From: Bradyrhizobium sp. SRS-191
GTDB taxonomy: Bacteria > Pseudomonadota > Alphaproteobacteria > Rhizobiales > Xanthobacteraceae
Direction: 5' to 3'
Length of the DNA: 64,000 nucleotides
Assembly (NCBI RefSeq): GCF_024586915.1
Contig: NZ_JANBVS010000001.1
Span: forward strand, 620,001 to 684,000
Both the position numbers and the translations under genes were made by a program. This document shows positions 17,137 to 25,753 of this stretch, piece after piece. The notes beneath the pieces are model-generated. The model did no database searches. It was given only the letters and a program-made list of their open reading frames with translations, and was not told the DNA's origin. Positions within the stretch are counted from its first letter, which is position 1; the number at the start of each line of letters is the position of its first letter.

Positions 17137-17916
17137 TCAGTGCATCATGCCCATGCCGAAGCCGGGGCCGAACTTGTAGTTCAGCCTCACGAGCCCGATG
17201 TCGATGTCCTGCTTGATGCGATGGGTCATCGCCGGCTGCCCCGCAGCGGCAACGAAGTTCAGGTTCTTGTTGCCGAGGAAGATGTGGTCGTATTCGACGC
17301 CGACCGTCCAGTTCGGCGCGAAGCCATATTCGATACCCGCGCCGATCGTCGCGCCCCAGCGCGTGGTGTTGGCGCGGTCGAGCATCACGTTGGTGTTGGT
17401 GGTGAAGGTGTCATAGCGATCACCGACGACGGCGGCGCCGCCCTTCACATAGCCCAGGATGTTGTCGAAGGCGTAGCCGACCTGGCCGGTGAACAGACCG
17501 AAGCCGTTGGTGCGCGACCGGTCGCTGACATTGGGCAGGATCAGGTTGCGATTCGTGCCCTTGAAGTTGGCCCAATCACCCTGCGCTTCGACACCGAACA
17601 CCCAGTTCGCCATCTGATAGCGATAGCCGACCTGACCACCGACCGCGGCGCCGCCACCGCCCGAACAGCCCTCGCGGTTCAGAGCGGGGTTGACTGCCAC
17701 GCCGGCGTTCGAGACCAGGTTCCAGCAGTCGCGGCTCGAGCCGCCGCCCGCGTTGAAACCGACATAGAAGCCGCTCCAATCATACACCGTCGCCATGACC
17801 GCGGGCGGAGCCTTGGTGTAGGGACCCTTCTTCATCGGAAGATCAGCCGCGAAAGCAGACGTCGCTACGGCGATCGCGCCGAGCCCCACCGTTGCGCCGA
17901 AAAGCGTCTTCATCAT
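17137..17916 (-). CDS. Outer-membrane beta-barrel protein, Omp25/31-like (paralogue)
   Basis: A 259-residue relative of the porin at 15712-16428. It has a signal peptide (MMKTLFGATVGLG ... TSAFAAD), then DLPMKKGPYTKAPP and YDWSGFYVGFNAGGG near residues 46-60. Extra loop sequence with two Cys residues (RDCWNLV ... REGCSGGGG) is absent from the other copy. The barrel ends in VRLNYKFGPGFGMGMMH, an unusual Gly/Met tail for a barrel protein, which normally ends in an aromatic residue. ATG 17916 gives the signal peptide; an upstream in-frame start at 18000 does not. Confidence 0.91.
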   Translation of the reverse strand: MMKTLFGATVGLGAIAVATSAFAADLPMKKGPYTKAPPAVMATVYDWSGFYVGFNAGGGSSRDCWNLVSNAGVAVNPALNREGCSGGGGAAVGGQVGYRYQMANWVFGVEAQGDWANFKGTNRNLILPNVSDRSRTNGFGLFTGQVGYAFDNILGYVKGGAAVVGDRYDTFTTNTNVMLDRANTTRWGATIGAGIEYGFAPNWTVGVEYDHIFLGNKNLNFVAAAGQPAMTHRIKQDIDIGLVRLNYKFGPGFGMGMMH

Positions 17917-18387
17917 CGAACTCCGTAGCTTCTGTCCCAAGGTCCCCAAACCCTCTGGTTCCGTCCAAAACGCATGCAGCGCGACGAAGCGCCGATGCAT
18001 TCCGCACTCGCTCCGCCGACATCGCTGATGTGCCAGATTAGAACTGTTCTTTTCGGCTTTTTGGGGATTGGTCGCAAACGCCTGTTTTCACAGGCTTTGG
18101 CCGCCATATAAACAAACAACTAATAAGATGTGTGGAGGAGTCGTGACCAAAGTCCCTGGCTCGCCACAATACGGAGCGACGCCGAAATCGTGATGCCGGC
18201 GGCGCTCGTCACGGAACAGACTTCAGCGCGACTCAGTCGTGAATTCTTCGAGGCAGCACGACTGACATTGCGAATGCTTGGCATCATCATACGCAAAGCC
18301 GACGAATGTATGGTGCCCATTCAATTCAACCAGCGATGCGTGGACAATGTCAGCGATCGCGCCCTCCGGCACGGAAGAAGCACGCGC
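17917..18387. other. Intergenic region, no gene seen
   Basis: This 471-bp, relatively AT-richer stretch holds the promoter region of the porin at 17137-17916. A short perfect hairpin (GCCTGT-TTTC-ACAGGC, 18080-18095) is followed by TTT on the plus strand. Open frames on both strands lack ribosome sites and recognisable products, so I annotate none. Confidence 0.5.
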
Positions 18388-19158
18388 TCACGCGTAGTAG
18401 ATCGCAAGCTTCAGCGCCGGGTCATCGTTGGCCTGAAATGTCGCGTACCGCAATCTCACGCGCCCCTTCTTCGGATGATCGAGCAGCTTCTCGCCTGCCG
18501 ACAGAGGATTGATGTCGTGAGCCGCCCACAACTCATCGAACTCGCGACTGCCATGTCGCAGCCGCGCGAGCAGATCCGCGAAAGCGGGATTACCGGCCCA
18601 CAGATCATAGGTCGCGCGAAACTGCGCGACCATGCGCCGGGCCAGCTCCTTCCACTGCGTGCCGAACAGCCGGCGGACGCCGGGCGTGCACAGCATGAGC
18701 AGCAGCGTGTTGCGGTCGTCATCGGCGAGTTGTGAGAAGCCGAAGATCTCGTCGGCCTGATCGTTCCAGGCCAGCACGTCCCATCGTTGCCCTGAGATGT
18801 AGGCCGGCTGATTCAGGCTTTGCACGAGTTCGCGAAGTCCGGCCGGCACCGTCTCGCGCACGAACGGTTTGCGCGCGGGTCCTCGCACCAGCGCCTTGAG
18901 ATGAGCATGCTCCGTTCGGCTGAGCCGCAGCGCGCGCGCCAGCGCGTCGACCGTCGATGACGACGGCTTCACCGCACGGCCCTGCTCGAGCCGGATGTAC
19001 CAGTCGACGCCGATGCCGGCGAGTTCGGCCACTTCCTCGCGCCGCAGCCCCGACGTGCGACGCCGCCGGCCGGCCGCGAGCCCGACCGCCTGCGGCGTCA
19101 GCTTCTCGCGCCGTGAGCGCAGGAAGTTTCCGAGCGCTTCATGTCTTGGATCGCTCAT
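18388..19158 (-). CDS. XRE-family regulator with MmyB-like ligand-binding domain
   Basis: A 256-residue transcription factor. Residues about 10-70 form a helix-turn-helix (GLRREEVAELAGIGVDWYIRLEQGR), and from about 100 on an MmyB/PAS-like domain (NQPAYISGQRWDVLAWNDQADEIF) extends to the end, a domain reported to bind fatty-acid-like ligands in relatives. It is divergent from the MDR oxidoreductase at 19286 with a 127-bp shared control region, a common regulator/target pairing for this family. ATG 19158 is chosen because the conserved part begins there (SDPRHEALGNFLRSRRE). Confidence 0.93.
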   Translation of the reverse strand: MSDPRHEALGNFLRSRREKLTPQAVGLAAGRRRRTSGLRREEVAELAGIGVDWYIRLEQGRAVKPSSSTVDALARALRLSRTEHAHLKALVRGPARKPFVRETVPAGLRELVQSLNQPAYISGQRWDVLAWNDQADEIFGFSQLADDDRNTLLLMLCTPGVRRLFGTQWKELARRMVAQFRATYDLWAGNPAFADLLARLRHGSREFDELWAAHDINPLSAGEKLLDHPKKGRVRLRYATFQANDDPALKLAIYYA

Positions 19159-19285
19159 GATGGCAGTCCTGTCGACGGCGAGGTTCCAGGCTGGGCCCGG
19201 CCAATCCCAGGATAATACCAGGCCTTCCTGCGCGCAGCATAGCCCGGCAACCTCAACCGGCGCTACGCGCTGAAGGAGAACGATC
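19159..19285. promoter_or_regulatory. Divergent control region of regulator and MDR oxidoreductase
   Basis: The 127 bp between the two start codons must hold both promoters and the likely operator of the XRE regulator. An AAGGAGA ribosome site for the oxidoreductase lies at 19274-19280. I cannot assign an operator palindrome by eye. Confidence 0.5.
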
Positions 19286-20365
19286 ATGAAAGCTGCCGTG
19301 CTGAACCGTTTTGGATCGCCACTGGAGATCGAGCAGGTCGAGGACCCCGTGCTCGGCACCGGCGAGGTCATCGTCGACATCGTCGCGGCCGGCGTGTTGT
19401 CCTATGCGAATGAGGTGTTCAGCGGCGAACGAAACTACCTGCTGGAGCTCCCGGTCATTCCGGGAACGAGCGGCGTCGGCAGGGTCAGCGCTGTCGGCCC
19501 CGATGCGACGCATCTTGCGATCGGCGACTGGGTGTTCTGCGATCCGACGGTGCGCTCACGGGACAATGCACTTGCGCCGGATATCACCCTGCAGGGCCTG
19601 AGCGCGCGCGGACCGGGTGGGCTCAAGCTTCAGCAGTATTTCCGGCACGGCTCGTTCGCGCAACGGATGCGGCTGCCGACGGAGAACGCCAAGCCGATCG
19701 GTATGATCGATCCGGATGACGCCGCGCGGTGGTGCGCGCTCGGCACCCTGCTGGTGCCCTATGGCGGCTTTCTGGCGGCCCAGCTGCAGCCGGGCGAGAC
19801 CGTGCTGGTCAGCGGCGCCACAGGCCGGTTCGGCAGCGCTGCGGTCGCGGTGGCGCTTGCGATGGGCGCCGCGGCGGTGGTGGCGCCCGGCCGCAACGAG
19901 ATCATGTTGGCCGAGCTCAAGCGCCGGTTCGGCGCCCGCGTCCATCCGGTCAGGCTGTCGGGCAGCGAAAGCGATGACACCGAGCGAATGAAGCGCGCCG
20001 CGCCCGGCCCGATCGACTGTGTGCTCGACATCATGCCGCCCTCGGTGACGACGGATGTCGTCAGGTCCGCGGTCATGACCGTGCGTCCTTATGGTCGCGT
20101 CGCGCTGATGGGCGGCGTCGGCATGCTGGGCGGCCCCGGTCTCGAGCTGCCTTATCCCTGGATCATGCGCGAGTGCATCACCATTTACGGCGTCTGGATG
20201 TGTCCGCCGACCGCGGCAGTGAAGATGGTCGGGCTGATCAGGGGCGGACTGCTCGATCTCAAGCAGTTCGAGCCGACCTGTTTCGACCTCGATCACGCCA
20301 ATCAGGCCGTCGCCCACGCCGCGGCGAATAATCAGCCGTTCAAGATGACGGTGATCAGCCCCTGA
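19286..20365 (+). CDS. Zinc-independent MDR alcohol dehydrogenase / quinone oxidoreductase-like
   Basis: A 359-residue medium-chain reductase. The GroES-like N-terminal half contains PVIPGTSGVGRVSAVG in place of the GHE zinc-binding motif, and no catalytic zinc ligands are obvious, so a QOR-type enzyme is likelier than a true alcohol dehydrogenase. The Rossmann half has VLVSGATGRFGSAAVAVALAMGA, the NAD(P)-binding glycine motif, followed by DIMPPS and GRVALMGG. Substrate is unknown. It is divergent from the XRE/MmyB regulator, which probably represses it, and convergent with lolD, 12 bp from its stop. Confidence 0.9.
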   Translation: MKAAVLNRFGSPLEIEQVEDPVLGTGEVIVDIVAAGVLSYANEVFSGERNYLLELPVIPGTSGVGRVSAVGPDATHLAIGDWVFCDPTVRSRDNALAPDITLQGLSARGPGGLKLQQYFRHGSFAQRMRLPTENAKPIGMIDPDDAARWCALGTLLVPYGGFLAAQLQPGETVLVSGATGRFGSAAVAVALAMGAAAVVAPGRNEIMLAELKRRFGARVHPVRLSGSESDDTERMKRAAPGPIDCVLDIMPPSVTTDVVRSAVMTVRPYGRVALMGGVGMLGGPGLELPYPWIMRECITIYGVWMCPPTAAVKMVGLIRGGLLDLKQFEPTCFDLDHANQAVAHAAANNQPFKMTVISP

Positions 20366-20377
20366 CCGGGGCGGGCC

Positions 20378-21079
20378 TCAATCCATCTCGACGACCTTGC
20401 CGCCGACGATGGAGACACGCCGGTCCATGCGGCCGGCCAGCTCCATGTTGTGGGTTGCGATCAGCATCGCGACCCGCGTCGCCTTGGTGAGCTGCATCAG
20501 GGCGTGGAAGACGTGATCGGCCGTGCCGGGATCGAGATTGCCGGTCGGCTCGTCCGCCAGCAGCGCGCGCGGCGCATTGGCGACGGCGCGCGCGATGGCG
20601 ACACGCTGCTGCTCGCCGCCCGACAGTTCGGCCGGACGATGCTTGATGCGCTCGCCGAGGCCGAGATAGGCCAGGATCTCGGTCGCCCGCTTCACCGTCT
20701 CGGAGCGCTTCAGGCCACGGATCATCTGCGGCAGCATCACGTTCTCCAGCGCCGTGAACTCCGGCAGCAGGCGGTGCGACTGGTAGACGAAGCCAATGTC
20801 GGTGCGGCGCATCTGGGTGCGCTCGATGTCGGTCAGCTGCGAGGTCGGCACGCCGCTCATATAGACCTCGCCTTCATCCGGGCTCTCGAGGAGACCCGCG
20901 ATGTGCAGCAATGTCGACTTGCCCGACCCCGAGGGCGCCACCAGCGCCACCGATTGCCCGGCCCACAGCGCGAGCTTGGCGCCGTCGAGAATCGTCAGCT
21001 GCTGCTCGCCCTGCATATACCGCCGTTTGATCTCGTGGAGATAAACGACCGGTACATCCTCTGCCCCCTGCTCTTCCAT
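20378..21079 (-). CDS. lolD: Lipoprotein-releasing ABC transporter ATPase
   Basis: LolD powers extraction of outer-membrane lipoproteins from the inner membrane. The 233-residue ATPase has Walker A (APSGSGKST), Q-loop ([19 protein letters not shown]), ABC signature ([15 protein letters not shown]), Walker B ([12 protein letters not shown]) and the H-loop (THN). The [11 protein letters not shown]-loop is typical of LolD. It starts 7 bp after the permease gene, with which it must be co-translated. Confidence 0.95.
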   Translation of the reverse strand: MEEQGAEDVPVVYLHEIKRRYMQGEQQLTILDGAKLALWAGQSVALVAPSGSGKSTLLHIAGLLESPDEGEVYMSGVPTSQLTDIERTQMRRTDIGFVYQSHRLLPEFTALENVMLPQMIRGLKRSETVKRATEILAYLGLGERIKHRPAELSGGEQQRVAIARAVANAPRALLADEPTGNLDPGTADHVFHALMQLTKATRVAMLIATHNMELAGRMDRRVSIVGGKVVEMD

Positions 21080-21086
21080 CAGCGTC

Positions 21087-22367
21087 TCACTCGTAGCGAA
21101 GCGCTTCGACCGGGTCTAATCGGGCGGCGCGCCAGGAGGGATAGAGCGTGGCCAGGAAAGACAGGGTCAGGGCCATGATGACCACCGCCGTCGTCTCGCC
21201 GGCATCGATCTCGGCCGGCAGCTTCGACAGGAAGTAGAGCGTCGGATCGAACAGTTCGGTGTTGGTCAGCCAGGACAGGAACAGCCGGATGGTCTCGATG
21301 TTCATGCAGATCAAGAGGCCGACGATGAACCCGGTCAGCGTGCCGACCACGCCGATCGAGGCGCCGGTGATGAGGAAGATCCGCATGATCGCGCCCTGCG
21401 AGGCACCCATCGTTCGGAGCACGGCGATGTCCTGGCCCTTGTCCTTGACCAGCATGATCAGGCCCGAGACGATGTTCAGCGCCGCGACCAGCACGATCAG
21501 CGTGAGGATCAGGAACATCACGTTGCGCTCGACCTGGAGCGCGTTGAAGAAGGTCGAGTTGCGCTGGCGCCAGTCGACGAGAAAGATGGGACGGCCGGCC
21601 GCCTCGGTCACCGTCTTCCGAAACTGCTCGACCTTGTCGGGGTTGCTGGTGAAGATCTCGATCGCGGTGACGTCGTTGTTGCGGTTGAAATAGGCCTGCG
21701 CTTCGGCCAGCGGCATGAACACGAAGCTTGAGTCATATTCGGACATGCCGATCTCGAACACCGCCGCGACCTTGTAGGGCTTGATCCGCGGCGTGGTCCC
21801 CATCGGCGTCACGGCTCCCTTGGGAGCGACCAGCGTGATGCTGTCGCCGGCATGCAAGGAGAGCTGATCGGCGAGGCGCCGGCCGATCGCCACGCCCTGC
21901 CCCTCGTCAAATCCCTCGAGCGTGCCCTGCTTGATGTTCTTGGCAATCGAGGTCAGGTTCACGAGATCCTGCGAGCGGATGCCACGGATGAAGACGCCGG
22001 AGGCGTTGAACGGCGAGGATCCCAGGCCCTGGCCGTCGACCACGGGGGCCGCCAGCCGGATGCCCTGGACCTGCGAGATGCGCTCGGAGACGTCCTTCCA
22101 GTCGGTCAGCGGCGATTCCAGGGGCTGGACCAGCAAGTGGCCGTTGAGGCCGAGGATCTTGTCGAGCAGCTCCTTGCGGAAGCCGTTCATGACGGCCATC
22201 ACGATGATCAGGGTCGCGACGCCGAGCATGATGCCGAGGAAAGAGAACCCAGCGATCACCGAGATGAACCCCTCGCGGCGCCGGGCGCGCAGATAGCGAC
22301 CCGAGAGCATCCACTCGAAGGGGGCGAAAGGCGCGGTCTGCACGGGTTCGGTCATGGCTTCATCCAT
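21087..22367 (-). CDS. lolE: Lipoprotein-releasing ABC transporter permease (LolC/LolE family)
   Basis: A 426-residue FtsX-fold permease. It has one N-terminal membrane span ([19 protein letters not shown]), a large periplasmic domain (residues about 65-285) and three C-terminal spans. It matches LolC/E closely ([54 protein letters not shown]). Alphaproteobacteria usually have one gene for a homodimeric permease, so LolC versus LolE is a matter of naming. ATG 22367 or 22355 could be the start. It precedes lolD and follows proS by 95 bp. Confidence 0.94.
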   Translation of the reverse strand: MDEAMTEPVQTAPFAPFEWMLSGRYLRARRREGFISVIAGFSFLGIMLGVATLIIVMAVMNGFRKELLDKILGLNGHLLVQPLESPLTDWKDVSERISQVQGIRLAAPVVDGQGLGSSPFNASGVFIRGIRSQDLVNLTSIAKNIKQGTLEGFDEGQGVAIGRRLADQLSLHAGDSITLVAPKGAVTPMGTTPRIKPYKVAAVFEIGMSEYDSSFVFMPLAEAQAYFNRNNDVTAIEIFTSNPDKVEQFRKTVTEAAGRPIFLVDWRQRNSTFFNALQVERNVMFLILTLIVLVAALNIVSGLIMLVKDKGQDIAVLRTMGASQGAIMRIFLITGASIGVVGTLTGFIVGLLICMNIETIRLFLSWLTNTELFDPTLYFLSKLPAEIDAGETTAVVIMALTLSFLATLYPSWRAARLDPVEALRYE

Positions 22368-22462
22368 TGCGCGATCATCCCATGATTCGGGCCGATTGTG
22401 GCCGGATTGGCCAGAAGGGACCGGGCTGCCCCGGTGGATAATCCGATGATCGAACGAACCGC

Positions 22463-23794
22463 TCAGCCGGCCACTGGTCCGCCGAGCCTCGCCACGACGT
22501 CGGCCGGCGACATCATCTGCCGCGCGCCGTCGCTGCGGGTCTTCACCTCGACCTTGCCTTCAGCCAGGCTCTTGGGGCCAACCATGATCTGCCAGGGAAT
22601 GCCGATCAGGTCGGCCGTGGCGAACTTGCCGCCGGCGCGCTGCTCGGTGTCGTCGTAGAGCACGTCGACGCCCTTGGCCAGGAGATCGCGATAGAGCTGC
22701 TCGCAGGCCGCGTCGGTGTCGGAACCGCCCTGCTTCAGATTCAGGATCACGGCGCGGAACGGCGCCACCTCCTCCGGCCATTTGATGCCGGCATCATCGT
22801 GGCAGGCCTCGATGATCGCGCCCGCGAGACGCGACACGCCGACGCCATAGGAGCCGCCATGGACGGTGACTTCCGCCCCGTCGGGGCCGGCGACCAGCGC
22901 CTTCATCGGCTCGGAATATTTGGTGCCGAAATAGAAGATCTGGCCGACCTCGATGCCGCGGGTGTGGACGCGCCGCTCCGCCGGCACCTCCGCTTCGAAG
23001 CGCGCGCCGTCGTGGACGTCCTCGGTCGCGGCGTACAACGAGGTCCACTCCTTGATGATCGGCGTCAGGTCGCCGTCATAATCGACGGACGCCGGCGGGA
23101 TCGGCAGATCGAGGACGTTGCGGTCGCAATAGACGCCGGACTCGCCGGTCTCGGCGAGCACGATGAACTCGTGGCTGAGATCGCCGCCGATCGGGCCGGT
23201 CTCGGCGCGCATCGGGATGCCCTTCAGGCCCATCCGCGCGAAGGTCCGCAAGTAAGCCACGAACATCTTGTTGTAGGCACGCCGCGCGCCGGCCTCGTCG
23301 AGATCGAACGAATAGGCGTCCTTCATCAGGAATTCGCGGCCGCGCATCACGCCGAAGCGCGGACGCTGCTCGTCGCGGAATTTCCATTGAATATGATAGA
23401 GATTGAGCGGCAGGTTACGGTAGGACTTCACGTAGGCACGGAAGATCTCCGTGATCATTTCCTCGTTGGTCGGCCCGTACAGCAACTCACGCTTGTGGCG
23501 ATCGCTGATGCGCAGCATCTCCGGACCATAGGCGTCGTAGCGGCCGCTCTCGCGCCAGAGGTCGGCGAGCTGCAGGGTCGGCATCAGCAATTCGAGCGCG
23601 CCGGCGCGGTTCTGCTCCTCGCGCACGATCTGCTCGATCTTCTTCAGGACCTTGAAGCCCAGCGGCAGCCAGGCATAGATGCCGGCCGCCTCCTGCCGCA
23701 GCATGCCGGCGCGCAGCATCAACCGGTGCGAGACGATCTCGGCTTCCTTCGGGTTTTCTTTCAAGATCGGCAGGAAAAACCGCGACAGACGCAT
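22463..23794 (-). CDS. proS: Prolyl-tRNA synthetase, short alphaproteobacterial form
   Basis: ProS charges tRNA-Pro. At 443 residues it lacks the INS editing domain of about 180 residues that splits class II motifs in the E. coli enzyme; this short form is normal in alphaproteobacteria. Motifs are clear: motif 1 region ([17 protein letters not shown]), [11 protein letters not shown], motif 2 ([20 protein letters not shown]), motif 3 ([13 protein letters not shown]) and a C-terminal anticodon-binding domain ([20 protein letters not shown]). It is followed by lolE and lolD on the same strand. Confidence 0.96.
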   Translation of the reverse strand: MRLSRFFLPILKENPKEAEIVSHRLMLRAGMLRQEAAGIYAWLPLGFKVLKKIEQIVREEQNRAGALELLMPTLQLADLWRESGRYDAYGPEMLRISDRHKRELLYGPTNEEMITEIFRAYVKSYRNLPLNLYHIQWKFRDEQRPRFGVMRGREFLMKDAYSFDLDEAGARRAYNKMFVAYLRTFARMGLKGIPMRAETGPIGGDLSHEFIVLAETGESGVYCDRNVLDLPIPPASVDYDGDLTPIIKEWTSLYAATEDVHDGARFEAEVPAERRVHTRGIEVGQIFYFGTKYSEPMKALVAGPDGAEVTVHGGSYGVGVSRLAGAIIEACHDDAGIKWPEEVAPFRAVILNLKQGGSDTDAACEQLYRDLLAKGVDVLYDDTEQRAGGKFATADLIGIPWQIMVGPKSLAEGKVEVKTRSDGARQMMSPADVVARLGGPVAG

Positions 23795-24002
23795 GGGTTA
23801 GGCCTTCAAGATTCGGTTCGGGCTGGCGCAGTCAAACCGGATCGGGCGGCAAAACACAAGACTGGGTTTGAGAAAAAGCGGCTAAGCCACCGTATTCCCG
23901 ATCATTTTACTGGTTGAGCTGAGGCGGAGGTTGAGCCCCGCCGCCATCTCCCTGCCGTCATCGAAGCCGCGTGCGCAGGCGTCCCATCCGCCTGCCCGCG
24001 GC

Positions 24003-24518
24003 CTATTGCTGACGCGGCTGCTTGGCGGACCAACGACCGAGATCACTGATCTCGGCGCTGCCCTCGATGGTCTCGATCGCACCGTCCGGGGTCACGAGCA
24101 TCGTGCGCGGAATGTCGCCCTGCCAGGACGGGTCGATCTCGAACCGCAGCCGCTCGACGAAGCCGTCGCCGAAGATGAAGTTCTCGGCGGCGGCCAGGCC
24201 GGCCTTGTCCAGCATGGCCTGGGTTGCGGTGGTCAGGTTGGGCACGAGGTCGGCGCTCACAGTGACCACATCGATCTCGGGATGATCCGCCATGAACTTG
24301 CCGAGTTGCGGCAGCTCGATCTTGCAGGGCCCGCAGGTGACGCCCCAGAAATGGATCAGGGTCGGCCGTCCGGCGTGGGCGCGCAGCACCTCGCGCCAGG
24401 TGCCGCGTTCGAACGGCTTCAAGGATTGCGGCGCCGCCATGCTGGAGGCGGTCAGCGCGAGAAGCCCGCAGAGGGCAACAGCGGCCGAGATCTTGCGTTT
24501 CAAGATTTCGCGTTTCAT
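24003..24518 (-). CDS. TlpA-like periplasmic thioredoxin-fold protein
   Basis: A 171-residue exported thioredoxin-like protein: signal peptide (LLALTASSMAAP), then HFWGVTCGPCKIELPQL with a CGPC active site at about residues 62-65, and the cis-Pro segment DIPRTMLV. TlpA proteins reduce CuA-site cysteines or copper chaperones, so the position at the end of a copper-type operon suggests a reductant for one of its members. The ATG at 24518 overlaps the preceding stop as ATGA. No known symbol assigned. Confidence 0.9.
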   Translation of the reverse strand: MKREILKRKISAAVALCGLLALTASSMAAPQSLKPFERGTWREVLRAHAGRPTLIHFWGVTCGPCKIELPQLGKFMADHPEIDVVTVSADLVPNLTTATQAMLDKAGLAAAENFIFGDGFVERLRFEIDPSWQGDIPRTMLVTPDGAIETIEGSAEISDLGRWSAKQPRQQ

Positions 24519-25753
24519 GACTCGTCTCCGATCGCCTGCAACCGATAGCCGTCCGATTTGGTCATCCACGACAGGAACACCTGCCGGCCGTTGGCGACCA
24601 GCAGTGGATGGTCCGAGGCGTTGTCGGTGCTGGCAATGGCGCGCGGCTTCGACCAGGTCGCGCCGTCATCCTTGGACTGGATGGCCATGACGGTGGTCCG
24701 CTCGCCATCGAACTCCTTCCAGACCAGCGTCGTGACGTCTTGCGTCGCCAGCACATAGGGCCGCGTCGGATTGCGATCGGCCTGGCCGAGCGCCATGGGC
24801 TCGGAGAACGTCCGTCCCCCGTCGCGCGACTGCGCATAGAACAGCCCCTTGCGAACCTTGCCGCCGGTGAACCAGGTCACGTGGTAGGTGCCGGTGGGCG
24901 CCACGGTCAGGCTCGGCCCTTGATGCGGGCAGGCCTTGATCTGCCAGTCGTCGGAGCTGACGCGAGTGACCTCGCCGGGCGTCGTGAGATCGCTGAACGT
25001 GACCACCGCGTGGTCGCGGACGCTGCCCTCATAGATGTTGCGGAACACCACGACCGGCCGTCCCGGCCCTGCGAAGGCAAGGCCGAGCCGGCAACATTCG
25101 CAGGTATTGTCCTGAGCGAGAGTCGCCTCGGCGTAGGTGGCGCCGCCGTCGCGCGACGACGAGAAGAACAGCCCAGCGCCCTCATAGCTGCGCCCCGCGG
25201 CCTTCGCCGGCACCCGGTTGCGTTTGTCGAGCCAGGCGACGAACACCGTCCCGTCCTGGTCGAGCGCCATCGCCTCGAAGCGCTGGCTCTCATTGCTGGC
25301 GGTGATCGGACGAACCGGCGCAAAGCTCTGCCCGCCATCGCTGGAGCGCGTCGTGAGCACCTGCCCGTTGAAGGCCTGGTCGCGGAAGATCGAGAACGCC
25401 ACCGCGACCGTGCCCTTGCTGTCGACCACCAGCTTCGGCCGGGCATCAGGGCCCCAGTCCAGATTGAGCTGCTGCTCGGTGACCGGCACGGGCGCGGAGT
25501 ACGTCTTGCCGCCGTCGGTCGAGTTCGCGACGGATACGCGCCCGCCGGCCATCCAGGCGAGCCAGAGCTTGCCGTCTGCCGCAAAGAACGGCGTCACCTT
25601 GGTCGCGCATCTGAGCTCGGTGCCCTCGCAGGCGGCCTCCGAGCCGTGCTGGTGCGCCATCTGGGCTTGCGCAGTGAGCGGACTAAGGAACGCGATGGCA
25701 AGTCCAGCAAGTCCGCTTCGAAGCCGCGACGTCCTTGTCATGTCGATCCTCAT
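24515..25753 (-). CDS. Exported BNR/sialidase-like beta-propeller protein
   Basis: A 412-residue secreted protein. The signal peptide ends near SPLTAQAQ. It is followed by a His/Cys-containing segment (MAHQHGSEAACEGTELRCA) and repeated Asp-box motifs of a sialidase-type propeller (STDGGKTYSAPV, SSDGGQSFAPV, SRDGGATYAEA, SRDGGRTFSEP, KDDGATWSKP). The catalytic Arg triad and Tyr of true sialidases are not evident, so an enzymatic role is unlikely. A CECC cluster near residue 220 could bind metal. It is joined by ATGA overlaps to the TonB receptor before it and the thioredoxin after it, which points to copper or redox function. Confidence 0.88.
   Translation of the reverse strand: MRIDMTRTSRLRSGLAGLAIAFLSPLTAQAQMAHQHGSEAACEGTELRCATKVTPFFAADGKLWLAWMAGGRVSVANSTDGGKTYSAPVPVTEQQLNLDWGPDARPKLVVDSKGTVAVAFSIFRDQAFNGQVLTTRSSDGGQSFAPVRPITASNESQRFEAMALDQDGTVFVAWLDKRNRVPAKAAGRSYEGAGLFFSSSRDGGATYAEATLAQDNTCECCRLGLAFAGPGRPVVVFRNIYEGSVRDHAVVTFSDLTTPGEVTRVSSDDWQIKACPHQGPSLTVAPTGTYHVTWFTGGKVRKGLFYAQSRDGGRTFSEPMALGQADRNPTRPYVLATQDVTTLVWKEFDGERTTVMAIQSKDDGATWSKPRAIASTDNASDHPLLVANGRQVFLSWMTKSDGYRLQAIGDES

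Noticed and set aside
18120..18320. Short frames on both strands in the region upstream of the porin paralogue
   Set aside because: No ribosome site, no signal or domain, and low-complexity Ser/Arg composition.
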